From the NCBI GenBank assembly GCA_903642325.1, contig CAHJWM010000045.1, positions 1 through 39,156 of the forward strand: 39,156 bases of DNA, read 5' to 3'. Source of the DNA: Myxococcales bacterium. Its GTDB lineage: Bacteria > Myxococcota_A > Polyangia > Polyangiales > Polyangiaceae. The notes beneath the pieces are model-generated. The model was not told the DNA's origin and did not search any database. It worked only from the letters and a program-made list of their open reading frames with translations. This document shows positions 27,092-34,961 of the stretch, one piece after another. Within the stretch, counting starts at the first letter, position 1, and the number at the start of each line of letters is the position of its first letter. A program made the position numbers and the translations under genes.

Positions 27092-28276
27092 CTAAGACAA
27101 TCGTTCATTGGGGCGCTCCAGTGCTGACAACGGCCGCGGATGCCCGAAAAGATAGCCCTGTAAGAAGTCACATCCGGCCTCGATCAGCGTGGCCCGTTCC
27201 AGCTCATTTTCTACGCCCTCCGCGACCGTCGCCTTGCCCATGTTGCGGCAAAGACGCGTGATCGAGCCAACGATCTTTTGTTTCGCGGAATCGCGGTCAA
27301 TGCCTCGTATCATTCTGATATCTAGTTTGACGAATTCCGGCTCGAGCCTGGAGAAAGTGGCCGGGTCCGCCTGACCCCCGCCCAAGTCATCGATGGCGAT
27401 GCGGAAGCCGAGGGCTCGAAGCTTCTCTAAGCGTGCCGGGACGTCGTTGACGCGCTCGAGCGAGGCCCGGTCATTGAGCTCGAGGATCACCTGGCCGGCG
27501 ACACGGCTCAGGCCAGCGCTCGGCAAATAGAGAGCTGGGTCCAGGAGGTCTTCAGAGTGCATATTCACGAAAACGAGGGCACCCCCGCGCGCAACTTCGG
27601 CGGCCTGCGCAGCGACCAGCGCACGGACGGCGCGGCCGACGTCGTGCAGTCGACCTACCTTTTCGGCCGCGATCAGCACCGCATTCGGGTTTGGCAGTGC
27701 CGGTTCATCGCTGCGCATCAGCGCTTCGTACCCAAAAGTTTCAGAATCAGCCGCGCGAACGATGGGCTGATACGCCATCCACAGTGACTGAAAGGCCAAG
27801 TTGAGCTTGGAATCGATGCCAGCACGATCGCCAACATAGAATGATCCGCTGCCAAACTCCTCGGCGCAGGCGCGTTTCAAGCGAGCCATTCGACCCACGT
27901 TTATCGCGCGGTCGACCACTGCTCGTAGCCGATCGATGGCTATGGGCTTGATCAGATACTGAAAGGCCCCGTATTCGACCGCGGCGGCTGCGCTCTTGAG
28001 GTCCGGGTCGGCGGTCATCAACACGACGGGCAAATCCAGGTCGTGCTGACGCACTGCGTGCAGCAATTTCAGGCCGTTCATGCCGGGCATGTTGATGTCG
28101 CTCACGACGACATCGAAAAAGCCCGCTGCCAGTTTGTGGAGAGCCGCTTCGCCGCTGCTGGCGCCGGTGACGGCGACGCCGGGCGCACTCAGCGCGCGCC
28201 CTAAGACCGCGAGCAGGGCCGCATCGTCATCGACCAGCAAAATTGCGGTGCCCTCTTTTTCCACGTCTTCCCGCAT
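27092..28276 (-). CDS. REC-EAL cyclic-di-GMP phosphodiesterase
   Basis: Response regulator with a c-di-GMP phosphodiesterase output, 394 aa. The receiver occupies 1-125 (LLVDDDAALL, acceptor Asp60 in VVSDINMP, Lys110). The EAL domain (about 155-390) keeps the catalytic set as I read it: Glu184 in YEALMR, Asn238, Glu266 in LELNDRA, Asp296/Asp297 in IDDLGGG, Lys318, Glu353 in AEGVEN and Gln373. Loop 6 reads DLGGG instead of the usual DFGTG, which may alter activity or regulation. It is first in the minus operon, divergent from the FIST operon across 155 bp. There is no GGDEF partner in the window. Confidence 0.88.
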   Translation of the reverse strand: MREDVEKEGTAILLVDDDAALLAVLGRALSAPGVAVTGASSGEAALHKLAAGFFDVVVSDINMPGMNGLKLLHAVRQHDLDLPVVLMTADPDLKSAAAAVEYGAFQYLIKPIAIDRLRAVVDRAINVGRMARLKRACAEEFGSGSFYVGDRAGIDSKLNLAFQSLWMAYQPIVRAADSETFGYEALMRSDEPALPNPNAVLIAAEKVGRLHDVGRAVRALVAAQAAEVARGGALVFVNMHSEDLLDPALYLPSAGLSRVAGQVILELNDRASLERVNDVPARLEKLRALGFRIAIDDLGGGQADPATFSRLEPEFVKLDIRMIRGIDRDSAKQKIVGSITRLCRNMGKATVAEGVENELERATLIEAGCDFLQGYLFGHPRPLSALERPNERLS

Positions 28277-28431
28277 TCAATGGACGAGGGTACCTGCACG
28301 CCAACGAAACATCTAATTTTTTAGCCGGCGTCTAAACGAGCCAGGTGTCGAGATTCGCCGGTGACAATCTGCCCCGCATTATGGCGGTTATATTGGATTA
28401 AGCCGGACCTGCCGCGTGCCGTTGTACCGGC
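28277..28431. promoter_or_regulatory. Divergent promoter region between two signalling operons
   Basis: These 155 bp must carry the promoters of both the REC-EAL operon (leftward) and the FIST operon (rightward). A TATATT box at 28389-28394 sits 37 bp before the FIST start, but no well-spaced -35 hexamer goes with it. The AT-rich CTAATTTTTTAG near 28314 contrasts with its GC-rich surroundings. A shared region would allow the two operons to be co-regulated. Confidence 0.5.
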
Positions 28432-29559
28432 GTGCACAGCGAGAAGCGACTCGTCGCGCGGCAGGCGCGCACGACCGACTCTAATATCGATCGAGCGCTA
28501 GCCGAGATTTGCGAGCAAGTCGATGCCCGCGGGGCGAGTGTCAATTTGCTGTTTTGTTCGCCAAAATACGAAGCAAAGGAGCTCGGTCGAAAAATCGAGC
28601 GTGCCTTTTCGACGCCAATCATCGCCTGCATGGCGGCAGGACAATTTGGCCGGGGCGGCTTCCAGTGCGATGGAATTACGGCGGTCAGTTTGAACAGTAG
28701 TGAGCTTCGTCTGACTTCTCACCTGATCACGCCTCTGGCGGAATGTCAGGCGCGCGCCTCCGAGGCGGCTTTTTCCGCGCTGAATCAGCTATCGGAGCGA
28801 GGGTCGGAGCGAGCCTTTGGTTTCGTCCTGTCGGATGGCCTGTCACGCGCCGAGGAACGCCTGGCTGCTTCTCTGTATCAATCACTGGGGGCTATCCCGC
28901 TCATTGGCGGCTCCGCCGGCGACGACATGGCAACCGAAGCGACCTATGTTTACCATGAGGGCAAGTTTCATCGGGACGCCGCCGTATTATCGTTGTTCGA
29001 GACCACCCTTCCGTTCGCGAGTTTCAAGGCGCAGCACGCGCGCCCGGGTCGGCACAAGTTGGTCGTGACCATGGCCGACCCAGAGCAACGAAGAGTTTAC
29101 GAATTCAACGGCGAACCGGCGGCGGACGCGTACGCGCAAACGTTGGGCTTCGACGTCGACGAGCTCGGCCCGCTATTTTTTTCGAAGCACCCGCTCATGC
29201 TGCGCAGCGGAGGCGACAGCTACATTCGGTCGGTCAAGACGATGAGGCCCGACCACAGCCTCGAATTCTTCTGTGCCATGGAAGAGGGGTTGGTCTTGAC
29301 GATCGGGGAGTGCGGCAGTCCGAGCGAAGCGCTCCAGCAAAGCTTGCTGGAGGTGCAAGGTAAAATTGGCGTACCCGAGATCGTCATCGGCTGCGATTGC
29401 GTCTTGCGTCGCCAAGAGTTCGAGCACGACGGCCTCGCCGGTAAAATGGGCGAGCTCATGGCACGTAACCAGATGGTCGGCTGCAGCACGCACGGCGAGC
29501 AATTCAACGCTATCTACGTCAACCAAACATTGAGCGCGGTGGCGCTGGCCGCGGGATGA
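28432..29559 (+). CDS. FIST domain sensory protein
   Basis: Stand-alone FIST protein (FIST N about 30-220, FIST C about 230-365), 375 aa, with no transmembrane segment or output domain. Characteristic stretches are VNLLFCSPKYEAKEL, ACMAAGQF, the IGGSAGDDM turn, YVYHEGKFHRDAAVLSLF, IRSVKTM, and VIGCDCVLRRQ with VGCSTHGEQFN at the end. FIST is a predicted ligand-binding input domain, proposed for amino acids or other small molecules, and is usually found with kinases or chemotaxis proteins. The GTG start at 28432 gives the family N-terminus. Its stop overlaps the histidine kinase by 4 nt (ATGA), so it probably serves as that kinase's detached sensor. Several conserved Cys residues (C66, C304 and C306 region) could bind metal or respond to redox. 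Confidence 0.88.
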   Translation: MHSEKRLVARQARTTDSNIDRALAEICEQVDARGASVNLLFCSPKYEAKELGRKIERAFSTPIIACMAAGQFGRGGFQCDGITAVSLNSSELRLTSHLITPLAECQARASEAAFSALNQLSERGSERAFGFVLSDGLSRAEERLAASLYQSLGAIPLIGGSAGDDMATEATYVYHEGKFHRDAAVLSLFETTLPFASFKAQHARPGRHKLVVTMADPEQRRVYEFNGEPAADAYAQTLGFDVDELGPLFFSKHPLMLRSGGDSYIRSVKTMRPDHSLEFFCAMEEGLVLTIGECGSPSEALQQSLLEVQGKIGVPEIVIGCDCVLRRQEFEHDGLAGKMGELMARNQMVGCSTHGEQFNAIYVNQTLSAVALAAG

Positions 29560-30689
29560 CCACGGGGACGGTGCTCGGAGAGCTGTCATTGCCGGAGCTG
29601 ACGCTCAAGGTCGATGCATTGGAGCGAAAACTTCGAGCCAAAGAGAAGACCATCCGCGTCTTGATTCAGCGGGTAGAGGGTAGCGCCAGTGAAGTGCACT
29701 CGGCGTTCTGGGTCTTGGAGCAAAACATCGCGCTGGAAAAAATGGTCGTCAAACGGACGGCCGAAATCAACGCGCAAAAGGAGCAGCTTGCGCAAGCTTT
29801 GGCAGAGCTTCAAGGGGCCCAAGCAAAGCTCCTTCAGGCGCAAAAGCTCGAGGCGATTGGACAGCTCGCCGCCGGCATCGCGCATGAGGTGAACACGCCG
29901 ACGCAGTACGTGTCGGACAACACCGCCTTCGCCAAGCGCGCGGTCGTGGGCTTAATCGAAACACTTCAGGCATCCTTGGCCGTGGTGCAGGCCGTCCAAG
30001 AGGGCCGCGACACCTCGACCCTGATCCCGTGCGTGGACAGTTTGCTGAAGACCGCCAAAATTCCATATCTATTGGTGCAACTTCCCCGCGCGCTCGACCA
30101 AGCGCAGGAAGGGCTTGGTCGCGTCGCGACGATCGTGCAGGCGATGAAAGAATTTTCTCATCCGAGCAGCGCCGAGAAGACGCCGGTGAACCTCCGGGAG
30201 GCCATCGAGACGACGATCGCCGTGGCCCGCCACGAATGGAAGTACCTGGCCGACGTGGACTTGGCCATGGACCCGGAGATGCCGCCGGTGCCCGTCCTGC
30301 GCAATGAGTTTAATCAGGTGATCCTCAACTTGATCGTCAATGCCGCGCATGCGATCGGCGGCGTCACGGCCGGAGGCTCGGAAGGCAGGGGCAAGATCAC
30401 CATTGCCGGGCGTACTGGCGTCGACAGCGTGGAGATCCGCATCACGGACACGGGCTCGGGCATCCCCCTGCATGCGCGGGCCAAGGTGTTCGAGCCGTTC
30501 TACACGACAAAGGCAGTAGGAAAAGGCACAGGTCAAGGCCTGGCCATTGCTTATTCGGTCATCGTGGATAAGCACCAGGGATCGATCTCGTTCGAGACGG
30601 AGCCTGGCCAAGGCACGACCTTCATCATTACCCTTCCTCTGCGCGACGCCGGCCTGGGTGCCGCCGCGCCTGCGAAGGATATCCCATGA
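29556..30689 (+). CDS. Histidine kinase with coiled-coil input, FIST operon
   Basis: Cytoplasmic kinase, 377 aa. It has no PAS, GAF or membrane sensor: the N-terminal 105 residues are two coiled coils (about 17-45 and 58-105, Leu/Glu/Lys/Gln-rich). Phospho-His110 lies in AAGIAHEVNTPTQYVSDN, followed by a long dimerisation region with insertion. The HATPase domain carries NLIVNAAHAIG, DTGSGIP, FEPFYTTK and GTGQGLAIAYSVIVDKHQG. The HEVNTPTQ box is the class seen in kinases that work with REC-HDOD or REC-HD-GYP proteins. The lack of its own sensor, with 4-nt overlaps on both sides, argues that FIST provides the signal and the next two proteins are targets. Confidence 0.9.
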   Translation: MTTGTVLGELSLPELTLKVDALERKLRAKEKTIRVLIQRVEGSASEVHSAFWVLEQNIALEKMVVKRTAEINAQKEQLAQALAELQGAQAKLLQAQKLEAIGQLAAGIAHEVNTPTQYVSDNTAFAKRAVVGLIETLQASLAVVQAVQEGRDTSTLIPCVDSLLKTAKIPYLLVQLPRALDQAQEGLGRVATIVQAMKEFSHPSSAEKTPVNLREAIETTIAVARHEWKYLADVDLAMDPEMPPVPVLRNEFNQVILNLIVNAAHAIGGVTAGGSEGRGKITIAGRTGVDSVEIRITDTGSGIPLHARAKVFEPFYTTKAVGKGTGQGLAIAYSVIVDKHQGSISFETEPGQGTTFIITLPLRDAGLGAAAPAKDIP

Positions 30690-31795
30690 AAGTCCTGTTC
30701 GTCGACGACGAGCCTCGCGTCTTGGAAGCACTCGAGCGCTCGCTCTTCCAGTTGGACGTGGACTGGAACGTGACCTTCGCCGAAGGCGGTCAGGCCGCGC
30801 TGCGCGAGCTGGCCGCGGCGCGCTTCGATGTGGTCGTGTCCGATATGCGCATGCCGGGCATGGACGGCGCCGCGTTGCTCAGCCAGGTGTGCAAAAAATA
30901 TCCGCATGTCGTGCGTATCGTCTTGTCCGGTCAAACCGACGAAGCCGAAGCGTTTCGCGCGGTTCGGGTAGCGCATCAATTTCTAGCAAAGCCATTTAGC
31001 TCCGAAGCACTTCGACAGGTGATCGAGCGGGCGCGTTTGCTCATGATGGGGCTCGGAGACGAGCGACTGCAGGCTATCGTCGGGCGCCTCGAACATCTGC
31101 CGTCAGCTCCGCAGTTGATGGATGACCTGACGCGCGCTCTCGAGGACGAGGCTACGACGGCCGAAACGTTGGCGGCTATCGTTCGGCAGGATCCAGCCAT
31201 GAGCAGCAAAGTGTTACAACTGGTCAACTCGTCCTTCTTTTCGAATGGGGCCAGCATCAGCGACATAAGAGCGGCGGTCGTGCGGCTCGGCACAAAAACC
31301 GTGCGCGCGTTGGCCACGAGGGGCGGCGCGTTTGCGGCTTCTACGAAGCCCGGTGAGCTCTCGTCAGCATCGGTGGCAACCGCGCAGCTCCGGTCGCTCG
31401 CCACCGCCCGTGTCGCCAGCCGTATCGCCAAGGATAAGGTCGATCCAGCCGCCGCCTTCGCAGCCGGACTGCTGTGCGACGTAGGCGAGCTAATCTTGAG
31501 CGGGCCCATGTCGCACGAAAGTGACGGATCTGAGGGGGAGCATCGCCAGCGCGACGCACTGAAGCATGCCGAGGTCGGAGCCTTTTTTCTGGGCCTTTGG
31601 GGGCTGCCGTTCCCCATCGTCGAGGCCGTCGCCAATCACCACGCGCCGTCTCGGACAGCGCTGCACGGCCCCGGCCTGCCTCAGGTCGTGTGGCTTGCGG
31701 CGTGCCTCGTGAATGGCAACGAGCCCGACACCAGCTATTTGCGCCACATCGGGTTCGAAGGCTCACTGTCCGACTACAGGGCAATGACCGAATGA
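30686..31795 (+). CDS. Response regulator with HDOD output (REC-HDOD)
   Basis: Receiver at 1-125 (VLFVDDEP, acceptor Asp53 in VVSDMRMP, Lys107 in LAKPF) joined to an HDOD domain at about 130-335, 369 aa. HDOD landmarks are LPSAPQLMDDLTRAL, AAIVRQDPAMSSKVLQLVNSSFF, ISDIRAAVVRLGTKTVRALA and the later ANHHAPS. HDOD domains are related to HD phosphohydrolases but usually lack catalytic metal ligands and act in protein-protein signalling. It is the presumed phosphorylation target of the preceding kinase and overlaps genes on both sides by 4 nt. Confidence 0.9.
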   Translation: MKVLFVDDEPRVLEALERSLFQLDVDWNVTFAEGGQAALRELAAARFDVVVSDMRMPGMDGAALLSQVCKKYPHVVRIVLSGQTDEAEAFRAVRVAHQFLAKPFSSEALRQVIERARLLMMGLGDERLQAIVGRLEHLPSAPQLMDDLTRALEDEATTAETLAAIVRQDPAMSSKVLQLVNSSFFSNGASISDIRAAVVRLGTKTVRALATRGGAFAASTKPGELSSASVATAQLRSLATARVASRIAKDKVDPAAAFAAGLLCDVGELILSGPMSHESDGSEGEHRQRDALKHAEVGAFFLGLWGLPFPIVEAVANHHAPSRTALHGPGLPQVVWLAACLVNGNEPDTSYLRHIGFEGSLSDYRAMTE

Positions 31796-32922
31796 TCCAG
31801 GCAAGTAATCGTCGTGTTCTGTGTGTGGACGACGAACCGCTGGTGCTCGAGGGCCTCGAACGCACCTTATTCGAGCATTTCGAAGTGACGACGGAGAGTA
31901 ATCCGCTCGCGGCCCTTTCCATCTTGGAAAGTAGTCCGGCGTTTGCAGTCGTCCTCTCCGACATGCGTATGCCCCAACTCGATGGCGCGAAACTACTGGC
32001 GCGCGCCCGAGCGATCGCGCCGCTCACTTCGAGAATACTCCTCACCGGCCAGGCGGAGGTCGATTCCGCCGTCGCGGCGGTGAACGAAGGCCAGATTTTG
32101 CGCTTTTTATGGAAGCCCTGCCCTCCCGCTCACTTGATTCAAGCACTCGAGTTGGGCGTTGAGCAATATCGACTGGTGACGGCGGAGCGGGAGCTCTTGG
32201 AACGAACCGTGACGGGTTGCGTCCGCCTGCTCAGTGAAGTCCTGTCCTTGGTCGCGCCTGCGCTTTTCAGCCGCACCCAGCGCATCAAGGGACTCGTCAC
32301 TCACATGACCAAGAAGCTTGCCCTCGACGACCCGTGGCGCTTCGAGGTGGCGGCTCTTTTCAGCATGATAGGTTGCGTCGGGTTGCCCGAATCGACACTG
32401 GAGCGGGCGCTGGCCCAGCGCCCGCTCGACGCGGCCGAAGAAAAGGCCTTCGCTGACCATCCGCTGATGGCACACCGGTTGCTGTCCGAGATCCCTCGCT
32501 TCGAAGAAATTGCGGCGATGATCAAGCTCCAGGCCAGCCCACCGCTCGCGCCGCCGAGCGTCGATGTCGAACGCGGCGGGACCATGCTACGTCTCGCATT
32601 GCAGGTGGAGCGCGCAACCGCCGGAGGCAAAACCCTCGCCGACGCCATTGCCACCTTGGCGCGCAAAGGTGACGCGGCCGAGCAGCCCTATCTGAGTGCG
32701 CTGAGCGACTTTCGAAACGCGGAAGGCTCCACCACCGTGCGTGCGTTGCCGGTCTCGCAGATGACGGCCGAGATGATCCTCGAGGAAGACGTGCGTACGA
32801 CCAACGGGGTCGTCGTAATTCCCAAGGGTCGGGAGCTATCGACTATCCTGATCGAACGGCTATTCAAGTTCACTCGCGCCGGAACGTTGGTCGAGCCCAT
32901 TCGCGTTCGTGTGCCGATGTAG
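31792..32922 (+). CDS. Response regulator with degenerate HD-GYP-like domain
   Basis: Receiver at 1-125 (VLCVDDEP, acceptor Asp57 in LSDMRMPQ, Lys108 in LWKPC), a short helical linker, then a domain aligned with HD-GYP (about 140-300) and a C-terminal segment (PVSQMTAEMILEEDVRT, PKGRELSTILIERLFKF); 376 aa. The fold landmarks remain (LPESTLERALAQRPLDAAEEKAFADHP), but the HD pair is replaced by Ser-Met (191-192) and the HHE/GYP motifs by KLQASP, so phosphodiesterase activity is unlikely. It may be a scaffold or c-di-GMP reader. The frame is open 65 codons further upstream; ATG 31792 is chosen because it overlaps the HDOD stop as ATGA and starts the receiver. Confidence 0.82.
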   Translation: MIQASNRRVLCVDDEPLVLEGLERTLFEHFEVTTESNPLAALSILESSPAFAVVLSDMRMPQLDGAKLLARARAIAPLTSRILLTGQAEVDSAVAAVNEGQILRFLWKPCPPAHLIQALELGVEQYRLVTAERELLERTVTGCVRLLSEVLSLVAPALFSRTQRIKGLVTHMTKKLALDDPWRFEVAALFSMIGCVGLPESTLERALAQRPLDAAEEKAFADHPLMAHRLLSEIPRFEEIAAMIKLQASPPLAPPSVDVERGGTMLRLALQVERATAGGKTLADAIATLARKGDAAEQPYLSALSDFRNAEGSTTVRALPVSQMTAEMILEEDVRTTNGVVVIPKGRELSTILIERLFKFTRAGTLVEPIRVRVPM

Positions 32923-33524
32923 TCGAGGCGCGGCGCTCGGCGAGAGCTTCACCACCGTCCACAGCCCATCTCGAAGGCCGGGCCAGTTGTCGGTCGACCA
33001 CTTCATGCTCGCTGACTGACGTCGCCTCGATGCCGTCGCCCGGGAGGTGGCGCTCCACGAGCGTGGGGCCGTCAATCGCTCGAACCTTTCGTTCGAACCC
33101 AGGCCTGTCTTGAAAAGAAGATTTTCGCGTCTCGCTCGGTCGGCGGGCGTCACCGGTAAGCCCCTTTACCTGTGCAAGTCAGACCAAAACGGTGCGACGC
33201 GATATCAGAGTCGGGTTTGCCCAGCAATGCAAACTCTATATCTCGTGAGTGATGGCAGAATCGAGCGAATCGGAACCGAAGGGCGTGAGCTATCGGATGA
33301 ACAGTCGAACCGCTCGCTTTCTCGCTATTTTCATAGGTCAGCCACGCATGTAGGCATTTGCGACACCGCATGAACGCAAAACTGCAACTGTTGCATCATG
33401 TGGCGTTATTTTCGCAGCGGCTCGTTGATCGTCACTCGAGCCTATCCGGGTCGTGATCCGGCCGTTGGTCGCGGCGGTGGTCGCTGATGGGTGTCCCTAT
33501 CGAGATGGCCCGACAAGAACGTTT
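32923..33524. other. About 600-bp region with no gene recognised
   Basis: This follows the signalling operon. Open frames of 60-108 codons are present (for example 33047-33373 plus), but none has a good start or recognisable sequence. Features seen: TGCAAC-T-GTTGCA, a perfect 13-bp inverted repeat at 33383-33395, and two copies of GGTTCGA close together near 33083-33107 on the minus strand. Base composition looks less GC-rich than the flanks from about 33160 on. Confidence 0.4.
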
Positions 33525-33740
33525 ATGAGCCAATCGAGAATGATTCGACGAAACCTCGTGCAACGCGCAAAAGCGCGTCGCTATGAGTTCGCTACCCTTG
33601 CCGCCATGTCGGCGGCGGCGCTTGCTCCAGTGCGGGTTCGGCCACGAGCAACGAGCGAACCTCGAGCTCGTCTTCCGCCGCTCAGGATAGTCAATTGAGC
33701 GCGGAATGTGATTTCAAGCCTGACACCGTGTTCAAAATCG
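33525..33740 (+). pseudogene. Frameshifted lipoprotein gene remnant
   Basis: From ATG 33525 the frame encodes a charged n-region (MSQSRMIRRNLVQRAKARR) and a hydrophobic stretch FATLAAMSAAALA, a typical signal peptide, but no lipobox follows in that frame. Shifting frame inside the GGC-rich stretch near 33610-33625 gives ACSSAGSATSNERTSSSSS and then AECDFKPDTVFKIG, a lipobox Cys plus Ser-rich linker exactly like the lipoproteins at the left end of the window. The reading therefore looks like one lipoprotein broken by a single-base change. It ends at about 33740, where transposase-like sequence begins in another frame. A sequencing error at the repeat could explain the frameshift but not the truncation. 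Confidence 0.5.
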
Positions 33741-33888
33741 GTGAACACCGTAGCCGATTACATAGACAACTACCCCAATCTCGTCAGACTCCACTCGCAC
33801 CTCGACGACGCGTCGCCCATCGAGTTCGAGACCAACGCAGCAACCTGATTAAGCAGTCAAATCTGTCCGCCAAATCGGGGCAACTTCA
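33741..33888 (+). mobile_element. 3' remnant of an IS3-family transposase with right end
   Basis: In frame 33741-33848 the translation reads VADYIDNYPNLVRLHSHL, then ASPIEFETNAAT and a stop, matching the C-terminal end of IS3-family (OrfB, DDE) transposases, where a YI-x-Y-N-x-x-RLHS-x-L-x-x-x-SP-x-EFE motif is standard. The catalytic DDE residues are absent, so it is inactive. After the stop, 33864-33888 (TGTCCGCC ... GGGGCAACTTCA) looks like an IS3-type right terminal repeat. No matching left end was found between 32923 and 33740. The element's left part has been lost, leaving the end fused to the lipoprotein remnant. Confidence 0.65.
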
Positions 33889-33897
33889 CTGTAGGTC

Positions 33898-34956
33898 TTA
33901 CGGGTCGTCCCAGACCATGCCTACTGCGCTGGTCGTGTCAGCCGCGGAGCGCATCGCTGAAAATGCGCCGCTGGGCAGAGCGTCAGGCCGGCGTACTTCT
34001 CCGCCGTCTTTCAGCGCGACCCAGATCGGCGGAGTCTTGCGTCGGCTCTGGGCGTAAAGAACGAGCACGTGAGGATGGCTGCGTGGGCTCGCCCACAAAT
34101 CGAAGGCGAAGGCCTCGTCGTGCTTGTAGAACCGTTCTAACGCAGCGCGCGCGTCCTCCAACGCGCGGCCCTGGACCTTGCCGTCGCCTTGTACGCCGCG
34201 CACCCTGACGAGATCGCGCCATGCTACTTCGACCGCAGCGCGTAACGCGTGGTGCGCAATTCTGCGCTGAGCTGCCGTGCGTAGCCGCACTCGTTCGCGG
34301 GTGAGGAAGGAGACGATTGGATCGCGGCGGTTGAGCACGCGAACGAGTGTGAAGCCAGTGGCTAGCGCACCCACCAGCAGCATCACGAGGAGCCTCTGGC
34401 GGCGGAAGCTCGAATGGTACCAGACGACCGTCGTCGCGATTGGCATCAGCAGCGAGAGCATCAGCAGCGTCTCCACCGCGAGCGAGATCAGCACCGCCGG
34501 CAGGAAAGCGCGAAACCCGAGCTCCGGCAGCCAGGCACTGTAAAACTGCCAAGCTAATGACGCGAGCAGGATCACGAAGCTTCCGACGGTGTAACCCCGG
34601 AATACCAAGAATTCCTTTCGTGCTTCGCGATTCCACAACCAGTACGGAAAGAGCAACGGGTAAGCTACGTAATACGCAAAGGGACGTGGTTTCCTGACGC
34701 GGTAATAGTCCTCGAAGGCCAACGCCTGCCGGAGCAGGTATGAAAGGGGTTTGAAGCGCGCCGCCGAGCGCCTGGGTGCCTCGCCCAAGATGAATACGAA
34801 CAATGCCAAGCCCACGTCGATGAGCGCCCCGCGCACCGGGAAGAGCTCAGCGGCCAACACGATCGCAAACGGGGCAAGCGCAAAGAAGGCGAGCCGCGCG
34901 ACGAAGTCAGCCAGCGACAACGGAGACGTAATCAGGGTCGAGCGGGCGTTGTTCAA
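33898..34956 (-). CDS. Unrecognised integral membrane protein
   Basis: 352 aa, not recognised. About five hydrophobic segments are visible: roughly 18-38, 43-60, 118-143, 150-180 and 188-208. A charged loop (62-115, with YYRVRKPRPFAYYVAYPLLFP) separates the second and third. The C-terminal 140 residues are soluble and basic, with WASPRSHPHVLVLYAQ and PIWVALKDGGEV. The start is TTG 34956, 5 bp after the RdgC stop, so the two share a transcript; a Shine-Dalgarno is not clear. Its stop lies 9 bp from the end of the IS remnant, so the original 3' end or terminator may have been altered. A helper role alongside RdgC is possible only by context. Confidence 0.7.
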   Translation of the reverse strand: MNNARSTLITSPLSLADFVARLAFFALAPFAIVLAAELFPVRGALIDVGLALFVFILGEAPRRSAARFKPLSYLLRQALAFEDYYRVRKPRPFAYYVAYPLLFPYWLWNREARKEFLVFRGYTVGSFVILLASLAWQFYSAWLPELGFRAFLPAVLISLAVETLLMLSLLMPIATTVVWYHSSFRRQRLLVMLLVGALATGFTLVRVLNRRDPIVSFLTRERVRLRTAAQRRIAHHALRAAVEVAWRDLVRVRGVQGDGKVQGRALEDARAALERFYKHDEAFAFDLWASPRSHPHVLVLYAQSRRKTPPIWVALKDGGEVRRPDALPSGAFSAMRSAADTTSAVGMVWDDP

Positions 34957-34961
34957 CGGGG

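Noticed and set aside
33080-33107. GGTTCGA-type sequence resembling a tRNA T-arm
   Set aside because: It is a short direct repeat with no acceptor, D or anticodon arm around it on either strand.
33047-33373. 108-codon open frame on the plus strand
   Set aside because: No ribosome site, no recognisable family and no codon pattern like its neighbours; treated as noncoding.
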